Assembly (NCBI GenBank): GCA_946546945.1
Contig: CAMNOU010000001.1
Coordinates: 1-64,000 of the forward strand
Length of the DNA: 64,000 nt
Origin: an uncultured Lachnospiraceae bacterium
GTDB lineage: Bacteria; Bacillota; Clostridia; Lachnospirales; Lachnospiraceae
Reading direction: 5' to 3'
Both the position numbers and the translations under genes were made by a program. Below, in pieces: positions 7,445-16,423 of the stretch. The notes below the pieces were generated by a model. That model did not search any database, was not told the DNA's origin, and worked only from the letters and a program-made list of their open reading frames with translations. Position 1 is the stretch's first letter. Each line of letters starts with the position of its first letter.

Positions 7445-8698
7445 ATGGCACAAAATCAGTTTTTTATAGATTCTGAGAAGCTGGACGGGAAGGCTTTGGA
7501 GAAAAAACACAGAATTGAGCAGGATCCTTCTTTTCGCACCAATCATATGGAATACATGGAAGGTATGGAGCAGATTAAATCTGATGTCATGGACAAAGTG
7601 CTCGCACAGATGAATTCCTATGACTATGACCGTTATACAGCGACTGATGTGCGCCGTGCCCTTGCGGCGGAAACCTGTTCCGTGGAGGATTTCAAGGCGC
7701 TTCTGTCCCCGGCCGCGGAGCCTTTTCTGGAGCAGATTGCGCAGAAAGCCAAAATCGAGACGAGCAAGCATTTCGGGAACACGGTGTATATTTTTACCCC
7801 GCTTTATATAGCGAATTACTGTGAGAATTACTGCGTATACTGCGGATTTAACTGTTACAATGATATCAGCCGCAAGAAACTGAATGCAGAAGAGATCGAG
7901 CGCGAGATGAAGGTCATCGCGGACTCCGGCATTGAGGAGATCCTGATGCTGACCGGGGAAAGCCGCGCAATGAGCGATGTGAAGTACATCGGCGAGGCCT
8001 GCAAACTGGCACAGAAATATTTCAAAAACGTTGGACTGGAGATTTATCCGGTCAACACCGATGAGTACCGGTATCTGCATGAGTGCGGGGCGGACTATAT
8101 CACCGTTTTCCAGGAGACTTATGATTCCGACAAGTACGAAACGCTGCATCTGATGGGGCACAAGCGTGTCTTCCCCTATCGTTTCGAGACGCAGGAGAGA
8201 GCTCTGCTGGGCGGCATGCGGGGAGTAGGCTTTTCGGCGCTTCTCGGACTCTCCGATTTCAGAAAAGATGCGCTGGCGACAGGGCTGCATGTGTATTACC
8301 TGCAGCGGAAATACCCGCATGCGGAATTTTCCCTTTCCTGTCCGAGACTGCGCCCGATCATCAACAATGACAAGATCAATCCGCTGGATGTGCATGAGCG
8401 GCAGCTGTGCCAGATCATCTGTGCATACCGGATTTTCCTGCCCTTTGCCGGCATCACCGTATCCTCCCGGGAGGAAAAACATTTCCGCGACGGCATCGTA
8501 AAAATTGCAGCGACCAAGGTGTCCGCCGGTGTTTCCACCGGAATCGGAGATCATGAGAGCAAATATACAGGAAAAGAAGAAGAAGACAGCGGAGACGAGC
8601 AGTTCGAGATTGCGGACGGAAGAAGTTTTACGCAGATGTACCGGGACATTGAGTCAGAGGGTCTGCAGCCGGTGCTGAACGATTATGTCTACATTTAA
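7445..8698 (+). CDS. thiH: 2-iminoacetate synthase ThiH (radical SAM tyrosine lyase)
   Basis: A 417-residue radical SAM enzyme with the CxxxCxxC cluster motif (YCENYCVYCGF, about residues 125-134). It cleaves tyrosine to dehydroglycine and p-cresol, which is the anaerobic alternative to ThiO and fits a strict anaerobe. It lies 31 bases after thiG and overlaps the TenI-like gene by 14 bases. Confidence 0.95.
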   Translation: MAQNQFFIDSEKLDGKALEKKHRIEQDPSFRTNHMEYMEGMEQIKSDVMDKVLAQMNSYDYDRYTATDVRRALAAETCSVEDFKALLSPAAEPFLEQIAQKAKIETSKHFGNTVYIFTPLYIANYCENYCVYCGFNCYNDISRKKLNAEEIEREMKVIADSGIEEILMLTGESRAMSDVKYIGEACKLAQKYFKNVGLEIYPVNTDEYRYLHECGADYITVFQETYDSDKYETLHLMGHKRVFPYRFETQERALLGGMRGVGFSALLGLSDFRKDALATGLHVYYLQRKYPHAEFSLSCPRLRPIINNDKINPLDVHERQLCQIICAYRIFLPFAGITVSSREEKHFRDGIVKIAATKVSAGVSTGIGDHESKYTGKEEEDSGDEQFEIADGRSFTQMYRDIESEGLQPVLNDYVYI

Positions 8699-9260
8699 AA
8701 AAATCTGCATCACAAACCGTCATCTGGCGGAAGGTGATTTGGTAGAGCGGATGGCCCGGCTCGTGAAACAGGAAATCGATCTGTTCATTCTGCGGGAAAA
8801 AGACATGCCGGAATCAGAATACGAAAAACTTGCGGCCCGGATCATACCTGTCTGTGCGGCGGAAGGAAAAACACTGATGCTTCATACCTTCACAGGGGTG
8901 GCGAAACGTCTGGGACATCCGTTCATTCATCTGACAATGGCAGATTTCCGGAAACTTTCCGATGAAGAACTTCGCTGGTTTCAGGCTGTCGGAGTGTCTA
9001 CCCATACGGTGGAAGAGGCCGTGGAGTGTGAAAAAAGGGGGGCATCCTATGTGACAGCCAGCCATATTTTCCCGACGGACTGCAAGCCCGGAATAAAACC
9101 GCGGGGGCTGGACTATCTGCGCGATGTATGCCGGGCAGTCAGCAGGACAGAAGTGTATGCCCTGGGAGGGATCTGTGAAGATAACCAGATGCTCTGTCTC
9201 GATGTGGGGGCAGATGGTGTGTGTATGATGTCGGGATACATGAGAGGAAAAGATGAGTAA
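8685..9260 (+). CDS. tenI: TenI-like thiazole tautomerase / thiamine-phosphate-synthase paralogue
   Basis: A 191-residue ThiE-superfamily barrel. It retains ITNRHL, ILREKD, the His in VSTHTVEEAV, and ALGGICEDN, but not the full pyrimidine-binding set (for example INDNxxxA is replaced by MLHTFTGVA). That pattern fits TenI, which in Bacillus tautomerises the thiazole product and does not couple it. A true ThiE follows immediately with an 8-base overlap. A second ThiE with another specificity cannot be excluded. Confidence 0.75.
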   Translation: MSTFKKICITNRHLAEGDLVERMARLVKQEIDLFILREKDMPESEYEKLAARIIPVCAAEGKTLMLHTFTGVAKRLGHPFIHLTMADFRKLSDEELRWFQAVGVSTHTVEEAVECEKRGASYVTASHIFPTDCKPGIKPRGLDYLRDVCRAVSRTEVYALGGICEDNQMLCLDVGADGVCMMSGYMRGKDE

Positions 9261-9906
9261 TATAAAGAAAGAAGACATGCTTCTGTATGCGGTGACAGAC
9301 AGAAGCTGGCTGAACGGAGAAACTTTATATGAGCAGGTGGAGCAGGCGCTTATGGGCGGTGTGACACTGGTGCAGCTGCGGGAGAAAAACCTGGGTGAAG
9401 AGGAATTTCTGCAAGAAGCGGCTGCGATCCGGGATCTTTGCCGGAAATACGGTGTTCCGTTTATCATCAATGATAACGTTGAGATTGCTCTTCGCTGCGG
9501 CGCAGATGGCGTTCATGTGGGGCAGGAGGATATGGCGGCCGGTACCGTGCGTCAAAAACTCGGACCGGATAAAATCATTGGTGTTTCCGCTCACAATGTG
9601 GAAGAAGCACTGGAGGCTGAAAAAAACGGAGCAGATTATCTCGGGGCCGGCGCCGTATTCGGAAGCAGTACGAAAACCAACGCGAACACCCTGGATCACG
9701 CTGTCTTAAAAGAAATCTGCAGTGCGGTTGCTATTCCTGTTGTGGCAATCGGCGGTGTGAATGAAAAGAATATCTTACAGCTTGCCGGCACCGGAATTGA
9801 CGGTGCCGCCGTTGTGAGTGCGATTTTTGCAAAGGAAGATAAGAAAGCTGCGGCAGAAACTCTGCGGGGGCTTGCAGAGCAGATCTGCCGGCAGCAGACA
9901 ACATAG
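9253..9906 (+). CDS. thiE: Thiamine-phosphate synthase ThiE
   Basis: A 217-residue TIM barrel that joins HMP diphosphate to thiazole phosphate. It has LVQLREK, FIINDNVEIALRCGADGVHVGQED (substrate and magnesium binding), GAVFGSSTK and VAIGGVNEKN. All expected motifs are present, in contrast to the TenI-like gene upstream. Confidence 0.94.
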   Translation: MSNIKKEDMLLYAVTDRSWLNGETLYEQVEQALMGGVTLVQLREKNLGEEEFLQEAAAIRDLCRKYGVPFIINDNVEIALRCGADGVHVGQEDMAAGTVRQKLGPDKIIGVSAHNVEEALEAEKNGADYLGAGAVFGSSTKTNANTLDHAVLKEICSAVAIPVVAIGGVNEKNILQLAGTGIDGAAVVSAIFAKEDKKAAAETLRGLAEQICRQQTT

Positions 9907-9948
9907 AGATCTTCGCTGCCGGAAACAGGATGGAAGGAGAAGAAGGTT

Positions 9949-10752
9949 ATGAAAACAGCATTGACCATAGCGGGAAGTGATTCCAGCGGAGGCGCCGGAA
10001 TTCAGGCGGATATTAAGACCATGATGGCAAACGGGGTCTATGCGATGAGCGCCATTACGGCTCTGACTGCGCAGAATACCATGGGAGTCGACGGGATTTT
10101 TGAAGTGACTCCGGAATTCTTAGGGAAACAGATGGACTGTGTCTTTACGGACATCCGGCCGGACGCGGTCAAAATCGGTATGGTCGCGTCTGCTGATCTG
10201 ATCCGGATGATTGCCGGAAAGCTGAGAGAATACAAGGCGGACAACATCGTAGTGGATCCGGTCATGGTCGCGACCAGCGGCGCAAAACTGATCAGTGACG
10301 ATGCAATCGCGGTTCTCAAAGAGGAACTGCTTCCGCTGGCCTGTGTGCTGACACCGAACATTCCTGAAGCAGAGGAATTATCCGGAATGCGTATTTCAAC
10401 CACAGAGGATATGATCCGGGCGGCAGAGCAGATTGGAAAAACTTACGGCTGCGCAGTCCTTTTAAAAGGCGGACACATGATTAACGATGCCAATGATTAT
10501 CTGTACGGGGAAGGAATCGGGCGCTGGTTTTTTGGAAAACGGATCGACAATCCGAATACTCATGGGACCGGATGCACCCTTTCAAGCGCGATTGCTTCCA
10601 ATCTGTCGAAAGGATACGAACTGGAAGAGGCCGTAAAAAATGCAAAAGAGTATCTTTCCGGTGCACTTGCGGCGATGCTTGATCTGGGAAAAGGACGGGG
10701 CCCGATGAACCATGGGTTTATGATTGCGGAAAACAGCCCCCGGTTCCTGTGA
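9949..10752 (+). CDS. thiD: HMP/HMP-phosphate kinase ThiD
   Basis: A 267-residue ribokinase-fold enzyme that phosphorylates hydroxymethylpyrimidine twice. It starts with ALTIAGSDSSGGAGIQAD and ends with the anion-hole motif HGTGCTLSSAIA. As thiC is absent from the window, ThiD probably acts on HMP delivered by TenA and the ThiXYZ importer. It is the last gene of the plus-strand TPP operon. Confidence 0.94.
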   Translation: MKTALTIAGSDSSGGAGIQADIKTMMANGVYAMSAITALTAQNTMGVDGIFEVTPEFLGKQMDCVFTDIRPDAVKIGMVASADLIRMIAGKLREYKADNIVVDPVMVATSGAKLISDDAIAVLKEELLPLACVLTPNIPEAEELSGMRISTTEDMIRAAEQIGKTYGCAVLLKGGHMINDANDYLYGEGIGRWFFGKRIDNPNTHGTGCTLSSAIASNLSKGYELEEAVKNAKEYLSGALAAMLDLGKGRGPMNHGFMIAENSPRFL

Positions 10753-10912
10753 GCGCATTATAATCTGCGGTCAGGTGCCGGAGCCTGAATAAAAGATTCT
10801 CTACCCATCAGGAGCATTTTCATGTATAATAAAGACAGCGGCCGGACAGAGAACGAATCGTCTGCCGGCTGCCCGGTAAAATAAGAATGCTTTAGATAAA
10901 GGAAGGGTAGAA

Positions 10913-12328
10913 ATGTCTCTTAAACTGGAAGTTACGCAAAAGCAGACGACTTCGCAGCATATGATTCAGTCTATGGAGATCCTTCAGATGAATACACAGG
11001 AACTGGAGGAGTATATCGAGAATCTTGCGCTGGAAAATCCGCTGATCGAGCTGCCGGATATCGGGTCTTCCAAGACGGATATGCAGCAGGAAGACGCACA
11101 GCGCAAACTGGACTGGCTGGAGTCTACTGATTTACAGAATAGAGTTTACTATCAGCAGGAACGGGATGCCGATAATATGGAGCAGAACTGGCATGACAAG
11201 CGGGATCTTGAGGTAGAGCTGAAGGATTTTCTGATGTCTCAGCTTCTGATAGCGGACTATACTTCAAAGGAAAGGGAAATCATAGAGTTCCTGATCGAGT
11301 CTCTGGATTCGAGGGGATATCTGGTTGATGACATTTTTTCAATTGCAAAGATGTTTTCTGTGTCCGAAGAGGTGGTCTTAAAGCTTCTGAAGGATATCCA
11401 GAGTCTGGATCCGGCCGGAGTCGGAGCCAGAGATCTGCCGGAATGCCTGCTTCTGCAGCTGGAGAGAAAACCGGAGGCTTCCGAGGCGGCAAAGGCAATT
11501 GCGAAAGAGTATCTGGACGACCTTGCCAGAAATCATCTTCCGAATATCGCAAAGAAGCTTCAGATTTCCATCGATGAAGTGCTGGATGCCTGTGAGGAAA
11601 TCCGTGCCCTGAACCCGAAGCCGGGCAATTCTTTCAGTGACCGCGAGCAGCTGCGCTATATCAGCCCGGATGCGATCGTTGTGAAGCTGGAAAACAGGTT
11701 TGAGATCCTGGTCAATGAGTACCAGTACCCGAACTTTACATTAAATACGTACTATATGGATCTGCTGAAGACGACAAAAGATGAAGAGACGAAAAAATAT
11801 CTGCAGACCAAGGCAGCGCAGGCTGAGTGGGTCAAAAACTGTATCGCCGGGCGCACATCTACGCTTTCCCGTGTATTGCATGTACTGGTTGAAAAGCAGA
11901 ATGATTTCTTCCTGTATGGTTCTGCCTATAAACATCCTCTGAAGCTGAGTGATATCGCACAGGAGCTGGACATCCATGAGTCGACGGTCAGCCGTACGCT
12001 CCGGGGCAAATATCTGCAGTGCTCATGGGGAGTATTTCCGCTGAATTATTTCCTGGCATCCGCGGCAGCAAAGGGACCGGCGAAAAAGCAGCCGGGCACA
12101 GCCGGCCGGCCAATGACCGGTGCGGAGGAAGAAAAGACGCCGGATCAGGTGAAGGCGCTGATTCAGAAGATTGTGGACGAAGAGGATAAAAAGAAGCCGT
12201 TGAGCGACCAGAAGATCTGTGAACAGCTGGAGGCGCTTGGCATACAGATTTCCCGCCGCACCGTCAACAAGTATCGCACCGAGATGGGGATACCGGATAA
12301 AAGCGGGCGGAAGAGCTGGGCAGAATAA
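10913..12328 (+). CDS. rpoN: RNA polymerase sigma-54 factor
   Basis: A 471-residue RpoN. The N-terminal region I is Gln/Leu-rich (SQHMIQSMEILQMNTQEL), followed by the core-binding domain, the HTH near residue 350 (DIAQELDIHESTVSRTLRGKY) and the C-terminal RpoN box RRTVNKYRTEMGIP. It recognises -24/-12 promoters and needs enhancer-binding ATPases, none of which are encoded here. A TATAAT (10825-10830) lies 82 bases upstream but no clear -35 is seen. rpe follows after 48 bases. Confidence 0.95.
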   Translation: MSLKLEVTQKQTTSQHMIQSMEILQMNTQELEEYIENLALENPLIELPDIGSSKTDMQQEDAQRKLDWLESTDLQNRVYYQQERDADNMEQNWHDKRDLEVELKDFLMSQLLIADYTSKEREIIEFLIESLDSRGYLVDDIFSIAKMFSVSEEVVLKLLKDIQSLDPAGVGARDLPECLLLQLERKPEASEAAKAIAKEYLDDLARNHLPNIAKKLQISIDEVLDACEEIRALNPKPGNSFSDREQLRYISPDAIVVKLENRFEILVNEYQYPNFTLNTYYMDLLKTTKDEETKKYLQTKAAQAEWVKNCIAGRTSTLSRVLHVLVEKQNDFFLYGSAYKHPLKLSDIAQELDIHESTVSRTLRGKYLQCSWGVFPLNYFLASAAAKGPAKKQPGTAGRPMTGAEEEKTPDQVKALIQKIVDEEDKKKPLSDQKICEQLEALGIQISRRTVNKYRTEMGIPDKSGRKSWAE

Positions 12329-12376
12329 GAAATACAAAAGAGTTCGAGTGTGTATTACGATTGCAGGAGGAGTATT

Positions 12377-13030
12377 ATGAATTGTTTAGCACCGTCAATC
12401 CTTTCCGCTGATTTTTCAAAACTGGGAGAACAGCTGAAACAGCTGGATCAGGCAGGCGCGCAGTACGTGCATATCGATGTGATGGATGGGGCCTTTGTGC
12501 CGAGTATTTCTTTTGGAATGCCGGTCATCAAATCGATCCGGAAGTGCACAGAAAGAATTTTTGACGTACATCTGATGATTGATGATCCCATTCGGTATAT
12601 TGATGATTTTGTGGATGCCGGAGCTGATCTGATCACAGTGCATGCCGAGGCATGCAGACATCTGGATCGTACGATCCGTGCCATAAAGAACAGAGGAGCG
12701 CTTGCCGCAGTATCACTGAATCCTTCCACCCCGCTTTCCGAACTTGAATACATCCTTCCGGAACTGGATATGGTTCTTCTGATGTGTGTAAATCCGGGAT
12801 TTGGCGGGCAGAAATACATTCCATATATGACACAGAAGATCCGTGATCTGAAAAAAATGATCGATCAGAAGGGCTGCCGGACGGATATCGAAGTGGACGG
12901 CGGCGTTACCCTTGAGAATGTCGGTGAGATCCTCAGCGCAGGCGCCAATATCATAGTGGCGGGAAGCGCTGTCTTCAAGGGTGATATCGAAGAAAATGTT
13001 ACAGCATTTTTAAATATTATGGGTGAGTAA
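12377..13030 (+). CDS. rpe: Ribulose-phosphate 3-epimerase
   Basis: A 217-residue TIM barrel of the pentose phosphate pathway, starting NCLAPSILSADF with HIDVMDGAFVPSISFG (metal and catalytic residues), HLMI, VNPGFGGQKYI and EVDGGV. I use the ATG at 12377 because AGGAGGAG precedes it; the ORF-track start at 12350 is not supported. The stop codon abuts a lone P3-type hairpin. Confidence 0.93.
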   Translation: MNCLAPSILSADFSKLGEQLKQLDQAGAQYVHIDVMDGAFVPSISFGMPVIKSIRKCTERIFDVHLMIDDPIRYIDDFVDAGADLITVHAEACRHLDRTIRAIKNRGALAAVSLNPSTPLSELEYILPELDMVLLMCVNPGFGGQKYIPYMTQKIRDLKKMIDQKGCRTDIEVDGGVTLENVGEILSAGANIIVAGSAVFKGDIEENVTAFLNIMGE

Positions 13031-13058
13031 TTCAAGTATCGCTCGCGAGACTTGAATT
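13029..13058 (+). repeat. Lone P3-type hairpin of the structured repeat, at rpe stop
   Basis: AATTCAAGTATCGC/GCGAGACTTGAATT, one mismatch, loop TC. It is like the terminal hairpin of the structured repeat (AAGTCTCGC/GCGAGACTT) but has no core or P1/P2. It has no T run, so it is not an ordinary terminator. Confidence 0.6.
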
Positions 13059-13093
13059 ATGAATGATCTTCCGGACACGGAGACCCGGATTTC

Positions 13094-13681
13094 CTATCGG
13101 TCAAGGTCATAAAAAATATCACCCAGAGTCATAGAGATATTGGGAAAACGGCGGAGTGTGATGAGTGTATCGGCATCATACTCCGTATTTTCAGGGTCAT
13201 CATCCAGAATATAAGAAGCATGCAGCTCATATTCTTTGTCTGTCAGATAGTAGATTTCCAGAGATTTGCCGTTCGGCTCCACGATCCAAAATTCATCTGC
13301 CCCGATCAGGGCATATTTTTTCTTTTTTATATGGCGGTCCCTTTGTACAGAAGATGGGCTGATGGTTTCGACAACAAATTTCGGTATCCCATGGTAAGTT
13401 CCTGCTTTTATTTGACTTCGGTCACACACGATCATGATATCGGGGACAACCCATTCATCTTCGGAAATCTTAAGATCCAGATTCTCCATAAACACATTGC
13501 ACAAACTTCCCCTTAACTGGTTATAGATACTGTTGTATATGTTCCCGTTTACAATGCCGTGACGGTAATTTGCAGATGGGGACATATCATAGATGATGCC
13601 ATCCATTTTTTCGATTTTGCGGCGGCCGTCCAGACTTGGCATATCCTTATACCTCCATGCTGCGAAACTCTCATGAATCAT
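13094..13681 (-). CDS. Uma2-family (DUF820) putative endonuclease, intact
   Basis: A 195-residue protein of the Uma2 family, which has a PD-(D/E)XK nuclease-like fold and is usually found in many copies per genome. Visible motifs are MDGIIYDMSPS (about 27-37), VVPDIMIVCD (near 78), FVVETISPSS (near 103) and ADEFWIVEP. A GGAGG site precedes the ATG by eight bases. It is the only undisrupted member of three Uma2 genes in the window. Its cellular role is not established. Confidence 0.8.
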   Translation of the reverse strand: MIHESFAAWRYKDMPSLDGRRKIEKMDGIIYDMSPSANYRHGIVNGNIYNSIYNQLRGSLCNVFMENLDLKISEDEWVVPDIMIVCDRSQIKAGTYHGIPKFVVETISPSSVQRDRHIKKKKYALIGADEFWIVEPNGKSLEIYYLTDKEYELHASYILDDDPENTEYDADTLITLRRFPNISMTLGDIFYDLDR

Positions 13682-13706
13682 TTCTTTTACCTCCTTAAAA
13701 ATGTTT

Positions 13707-13740
13707 GCAGGAGAATCTGACCGTTCATCGGATTCCCTGC
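13707..13740 (-). promoter_or_regulatory. Leader hairpin upstream of the intact Uma2 gene
   Basis: On the minus strand GCAGGGAATC.../...GATTCTCCTGC forms an imperfect stem just upstream of the ribosome binding site. A similar hairpin with changed sequence lies at the same place before the Uma2 pseudogene (16387-16423). Confidence 0.45.
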
Positions 13741-13942
13741 TTTTGTGAATGGATTAAAAAGCAAAGAGTCTTTGATGAAAAAAGAATAATTGACAGTCAG
13801 ATCACAAACAAAAGCTTTCTGGAAGCTGTGTTTATATAAAAGAAACTTGCTTTTGCTAGAGCATAACATAAAAAGGAAGATACGTCAATATGGTTAAAAC
13901 TATGTAATTACACAAATATAGTGTTCCTCATGAGTTAAAATA

Positions 13943-14131
13943 ATATCAGATGGGAGATGACTCCCACTTCAAATGTGTAGAGCATTAAGTGGAAGCAACA
14001 ATTTCGTATCAGTGGGAGTACAATCTCCCATCTGATATACGCTCCGCGAGGATGTGCAGGGATTCGGATTGGAATTATGTCCGCTAAAGCGGACCCGAAT
14101 CCCGCACCAATACTCGCAGACGCGAGTATTG
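13943..14131 (+). repeat. Structured repeat, full-length copy with extended P1
   Basis: The outer P1 arms ATATCAGATGGGAG (13943) and CTCCCATCTGATAT (to 14038) enclose about 60 extra bases that form a second stem (CTCCCACT/AGTGGGAG). Then come the core GCTCCGCGAGGATGTGCAGG, P2 GGGATTCGG/CCGAATCCC with inner GTCCGC-taaa-GCGGAC, and P3 AATACTCGC/GCGAGTATT. It ends three bases from the stop codon of the oxidoreductase gene on the other strand. The rest of the 13682-14133 gap shows only AT-rich DNA and the Uma2 leader. Confidence 0.85.
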
Positions 14132-14133
14132 AA

Positions 14134-15120
14134 TTACAAATGGTCTACCGGGGATTCATGCAGCGCATAGGGACGCATCTTCTCCAATATTCCTACCGCG
14201 CAAAGGCTGATCTGATTTAAGGCGTCCATGCGATCCGTATCCATCTCTTTGACCATGCGCTGAAACTCTTTAAATTCATAGGTGAGACGGTGGACTTTTT
14301 CGGTAAAGTCCATCGTTTTTATTAATTTTCCTGATTGATCAAGAAGGTCAAACGAGGAAATCTTATTCATTGGCATCCGGATCTGGATGCACCCGGCTGT
14401 CCCCTGGATGGTGGAGTTTGTCGGAGCCTGGCAGTCCTTTGCTGCAATGGCGGCCGCCTGAAAGCCCGGGTAGTGCAGGATGAGTATTCCGCTGGTGTCA
14501 ACGCCGCGTTCCATGTTCGGGAAATATTCCGCATTTTCCGGAGCGCCGAACAGGCCCAGGATGGCGTGAATATTATAGATGTTCAGGTCCATCAGTGCGC
14601 CGCCGCCCTGTGCCGGGTCAAAGGCTGGCGCGATCACTCCCTGTTTGAATTTGTCATAGCGTGAGGAATACTGGCAGAACTGAAAGTTTACCAGTTTGAT
14701 ATCGCCAAGATCCCGGATACATTCTTTCATCGCCTGATAGGCGGGAGCGAAGTGCAGGCTCATGGCTTCCACCAAAATCAGGCGGCGCGCTCCGGCGGTT
14801 GAAATCAGATCCCTCAGCTGTGAAGACACCAATGTTGCAGGCTTTTCAAGAAGGACATGTTTGCCGGCCTGAAGAGCCTTCTTTGCATAGGCGTAATGCA
14901 GGTGATTCGGAAGAGCTGTATATACCGCGTCAATATCTGTGTTCAGAAGTTCTTCATAGTCAAGATAATAACTGTCCAGCTGCCAGGTTCTGCAGAGTTT
15001 TTCTGCCCGGTCCCGGGAACGTTCCGTTCCCAGAAGATATATTTTTTCAAAATTCAGGGAAGCCATCATGGGAAGAATCTCCTGGACGATCTTTCCGGTT
15101 CCCAGTATACCCAGTTTCAT
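14134..15120 (-). CDS. Gfo/Idh/MocA-family oxidoreductase
   Basis: A 328-residue NAD(P)-dependent oxidoreductase. It has an N-terminal Rossmann domain (LGILGTGKIV, residues 3-12), the family's catalytic-lysine motif in the form LLEKPA (about 92-97), and a C-terminal alpha/beta domain with GGGALMDLNIYNIHA. The substrate is unknown; family members oxidise sugars or cyclitols. It is directly coupled to the phosphopantetheinyl transferase gene (start adjacent to its stop). It differs clearly from the Gfo/Idh protein at 50359, so it is less likely to be the partner of the C-glycoside enzymes. Confidence 0.82.
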   Translation of the reverse strand: MKLGILGTGKIVQEILPMMASLNFEKIYLLGTERSRDRAEKLCRTWQLDSYYLDYEELLNTDIDAVYTALPNHLHYAYAKKALQAGKHVLLEKPATLVSSQLRDLISTAGARRLILVEAMSLHFAPAYQAMKECIRDLGDIKLVNFQFCQYSSRYDKFKQGVIAPAFDPAQGGGALMDLNIYNIHAILGLFGAPENAEYFPNMERGVDTSGILILHYPGFQAAAIAAKDCQAPTNSTIQGTAGCIQIRMPMNKISSFDLLDQSGKLIKTMDFTEKVHRLTYEFKEFQRMVKEMDTDRMDALNQISLCAVGILEKMRPYALHESPVDHL

Positions 15121-15759
15121 TTAATGCTCTCCTTTTGATTGATGGAATGGAAAAACCAGCTTCGGGATGTCAGGTTTCGAAACAGTACACACAGAAATGA
15201 TATGTCCGCTTTCGAGCTGATACTGTGAGAAACAAAAGCCGGGTTCGGAACAGATGATTTTCATCGGATCGCAGGACAGATCAAAGGTAAAAGAGAAGCT
15301 GCTAAGCGGCATGGTCAGTCCGGCCCCGTTTTGTTTGATATAGCTTTCCTTCAGAGTCCAGAAGCGTAAGAACCATTCCACGCGCAGTTCCTCTGTCTTT
15401 GCCATGTCATCAAAAAAAGCGCGCTCCTCATCCGTAAACAGCCGGCGGAAAACACTCTCAGGGCATCGGCGTGTTTTTTCCGCGTCGACTCCGATGGGGT
15501 CTTTATCGAGAGCACAGACGACAAGCCCGTCACAGTTGCTGATATTAAAGTGGATATCCGGATATTCGTCAAGGAAGGGCTTGCCAAGTTTTTCGGTCTG
15601 GATATGATCACTGATCTCGTCTGCGGGTATGGAGATCTGAAACAGATCCTGTAACCCGTAAGAGAGAAGTTCGAGCCCGATCCGGTGCTCCATCCGATGC
15701 TGATCACCGGGTGCGCCGGCTTTTGCGGTATCGTAGTACTTCAAATATAAGGTGGCCAT
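15121..15759 (-). CDS. 4'-phosphopantetheinyl transferase superfamily protein (Sfp-type)
   Basis: A 212-residue Sfp-like enzyme that moves phosphopantetheine from CoA to a carrier protein serine. The conserved magnesium-site and CoA-site motifs are visible: FNISNCDGLVVCAL, IGVDAEKTRR (near 92) and WTLKESYIKQNGAGL (near 133). A possible substrate in this window is the small acyl carrier protein at 44627. It lies 12 bases downstream of the Uma2 pseudogene and is probably transcribed with it. Confidence 0.85.
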   Translation of the reverse strand: MATLYLKYYDTAKAGAPGDQHRMEHRIGLELLSYGLQDLFQISIPADEISDHIQTEKLGKPFLDEYPDIHFNISNCDGLVVCALDKDPIGVDAEKTRRCPESVFRRLFTDEERAFFDDMAKTEELRVEWFLRFWTLKESYIKQNGAGLTMPLSSFSFTFDLSCDPMKIICSEPGFCFSQYQLESGHIISVCTVSKPDIPKLVFPFHQSKGEH

Positions 15760-15771
15760 CTTTTCTATTTC

Positions 15772-16357
15772 CTATTCTAAATCCAGCCCGGAAAAATCGA
15801 TTTCCAGGTCATCATAAATTCCTGCCGGAACCGTATCCCGGAAGGTATGTTCTTCCATTGTGTTTGTCTCGAAATGATATACCAGAATGCGGTCCATGCT
15901 CTGGTCAACGATCCAGTACTCCCGGACTCCGGCTGTCCGATATTTGAACAGCTTCAGCATGTAATCCAGGTTTTTGCTGGAAGAGGATACAATTTCGATG
16001 ACCCAGTCTGGCGCACCTTTACATCCTTTTTTTTGTCGGCTTCGATGGATCACATATGACACACAGATCCGGTTCTACATAGGTGGTTTCATCATTGGTC
16101 AGAAAAACGGAAAATGGAGCCGCGTAAACTTCACATTTCCCTCCTTTGGCATCAATGTAATTCGCAATGATCTGATGAAGCTTCCAGCTGATCTTCTGAT
16201 GCGATCTGTTGGGAGGGGCCATCAGGTACATGTGTCCGTCAATGAGTTCCGCCCGCTTGCCATCCGGCAGACGATAGATGTCGTCGATGGTATAGGATAT
16301 ATTCTCTTCTGAACGCGGCATGGCATACCTCCGGGTTTTCTTTGCTGTGTTTTGCAT
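15772..16357 (-). pseudogene. Uma2-family gene split by a frameshift in an 8-A run
   Basis: Two overlapping ORFs (16019-16357 and 15772-16062) together make one Uma2 protein. The first gives YTIDDIYRLPDGKRAELIDG through YVEPDLCVICDPSKPTKK; the second continues GCKGAPDWVIEIVSSSS and GVREYWIVDQ. The break is at eight A (minus strand, about 16027-16034); seven A would restore one continuous frame of about 193 residues. A GGAGG site precedes the ATG at 16357. It could be a pseudogene, a slippage-controlled switch or a sequencing error. Confidence 0.8.
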
Positions 16358-16386
16358 GTTCTTTTTACCTCCTTCGCATTTGTAAC

Positions 16387-16423
16387 GCAGGAGAATCTGA
16401 TTTTCCAGTCAGGATTCTTCTGC
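16387..16423 (-). promoter_or_regulatory. Leader hairpin upstream of the split Uma2 gene
   Basis: On the minus strand GCAGAAGAATC.../...GATTCTCCTGC. The hairpin and about 80 further bases upstream match the leader of the intact Uma2 gene at 13707, so leader and gene were duplicated together. Confidence 0.45.

Noticed and set aside
7427-8554. Long minus-strand ORF of 375 codons opposite thiH
   Set aside because: It lies fully within thiH in the opposite direction, has no ribosome site or family motifs, and is a coding-strand shadow.
10913-12328. Sigma-54 control of the glycoside modules because rpoN is nearby
   Set aside because: I did not recognise a GG-N10-GC type -24/-12 promoter in the gaps I read, and no enhancer-binding ATPase is encoded in the window.
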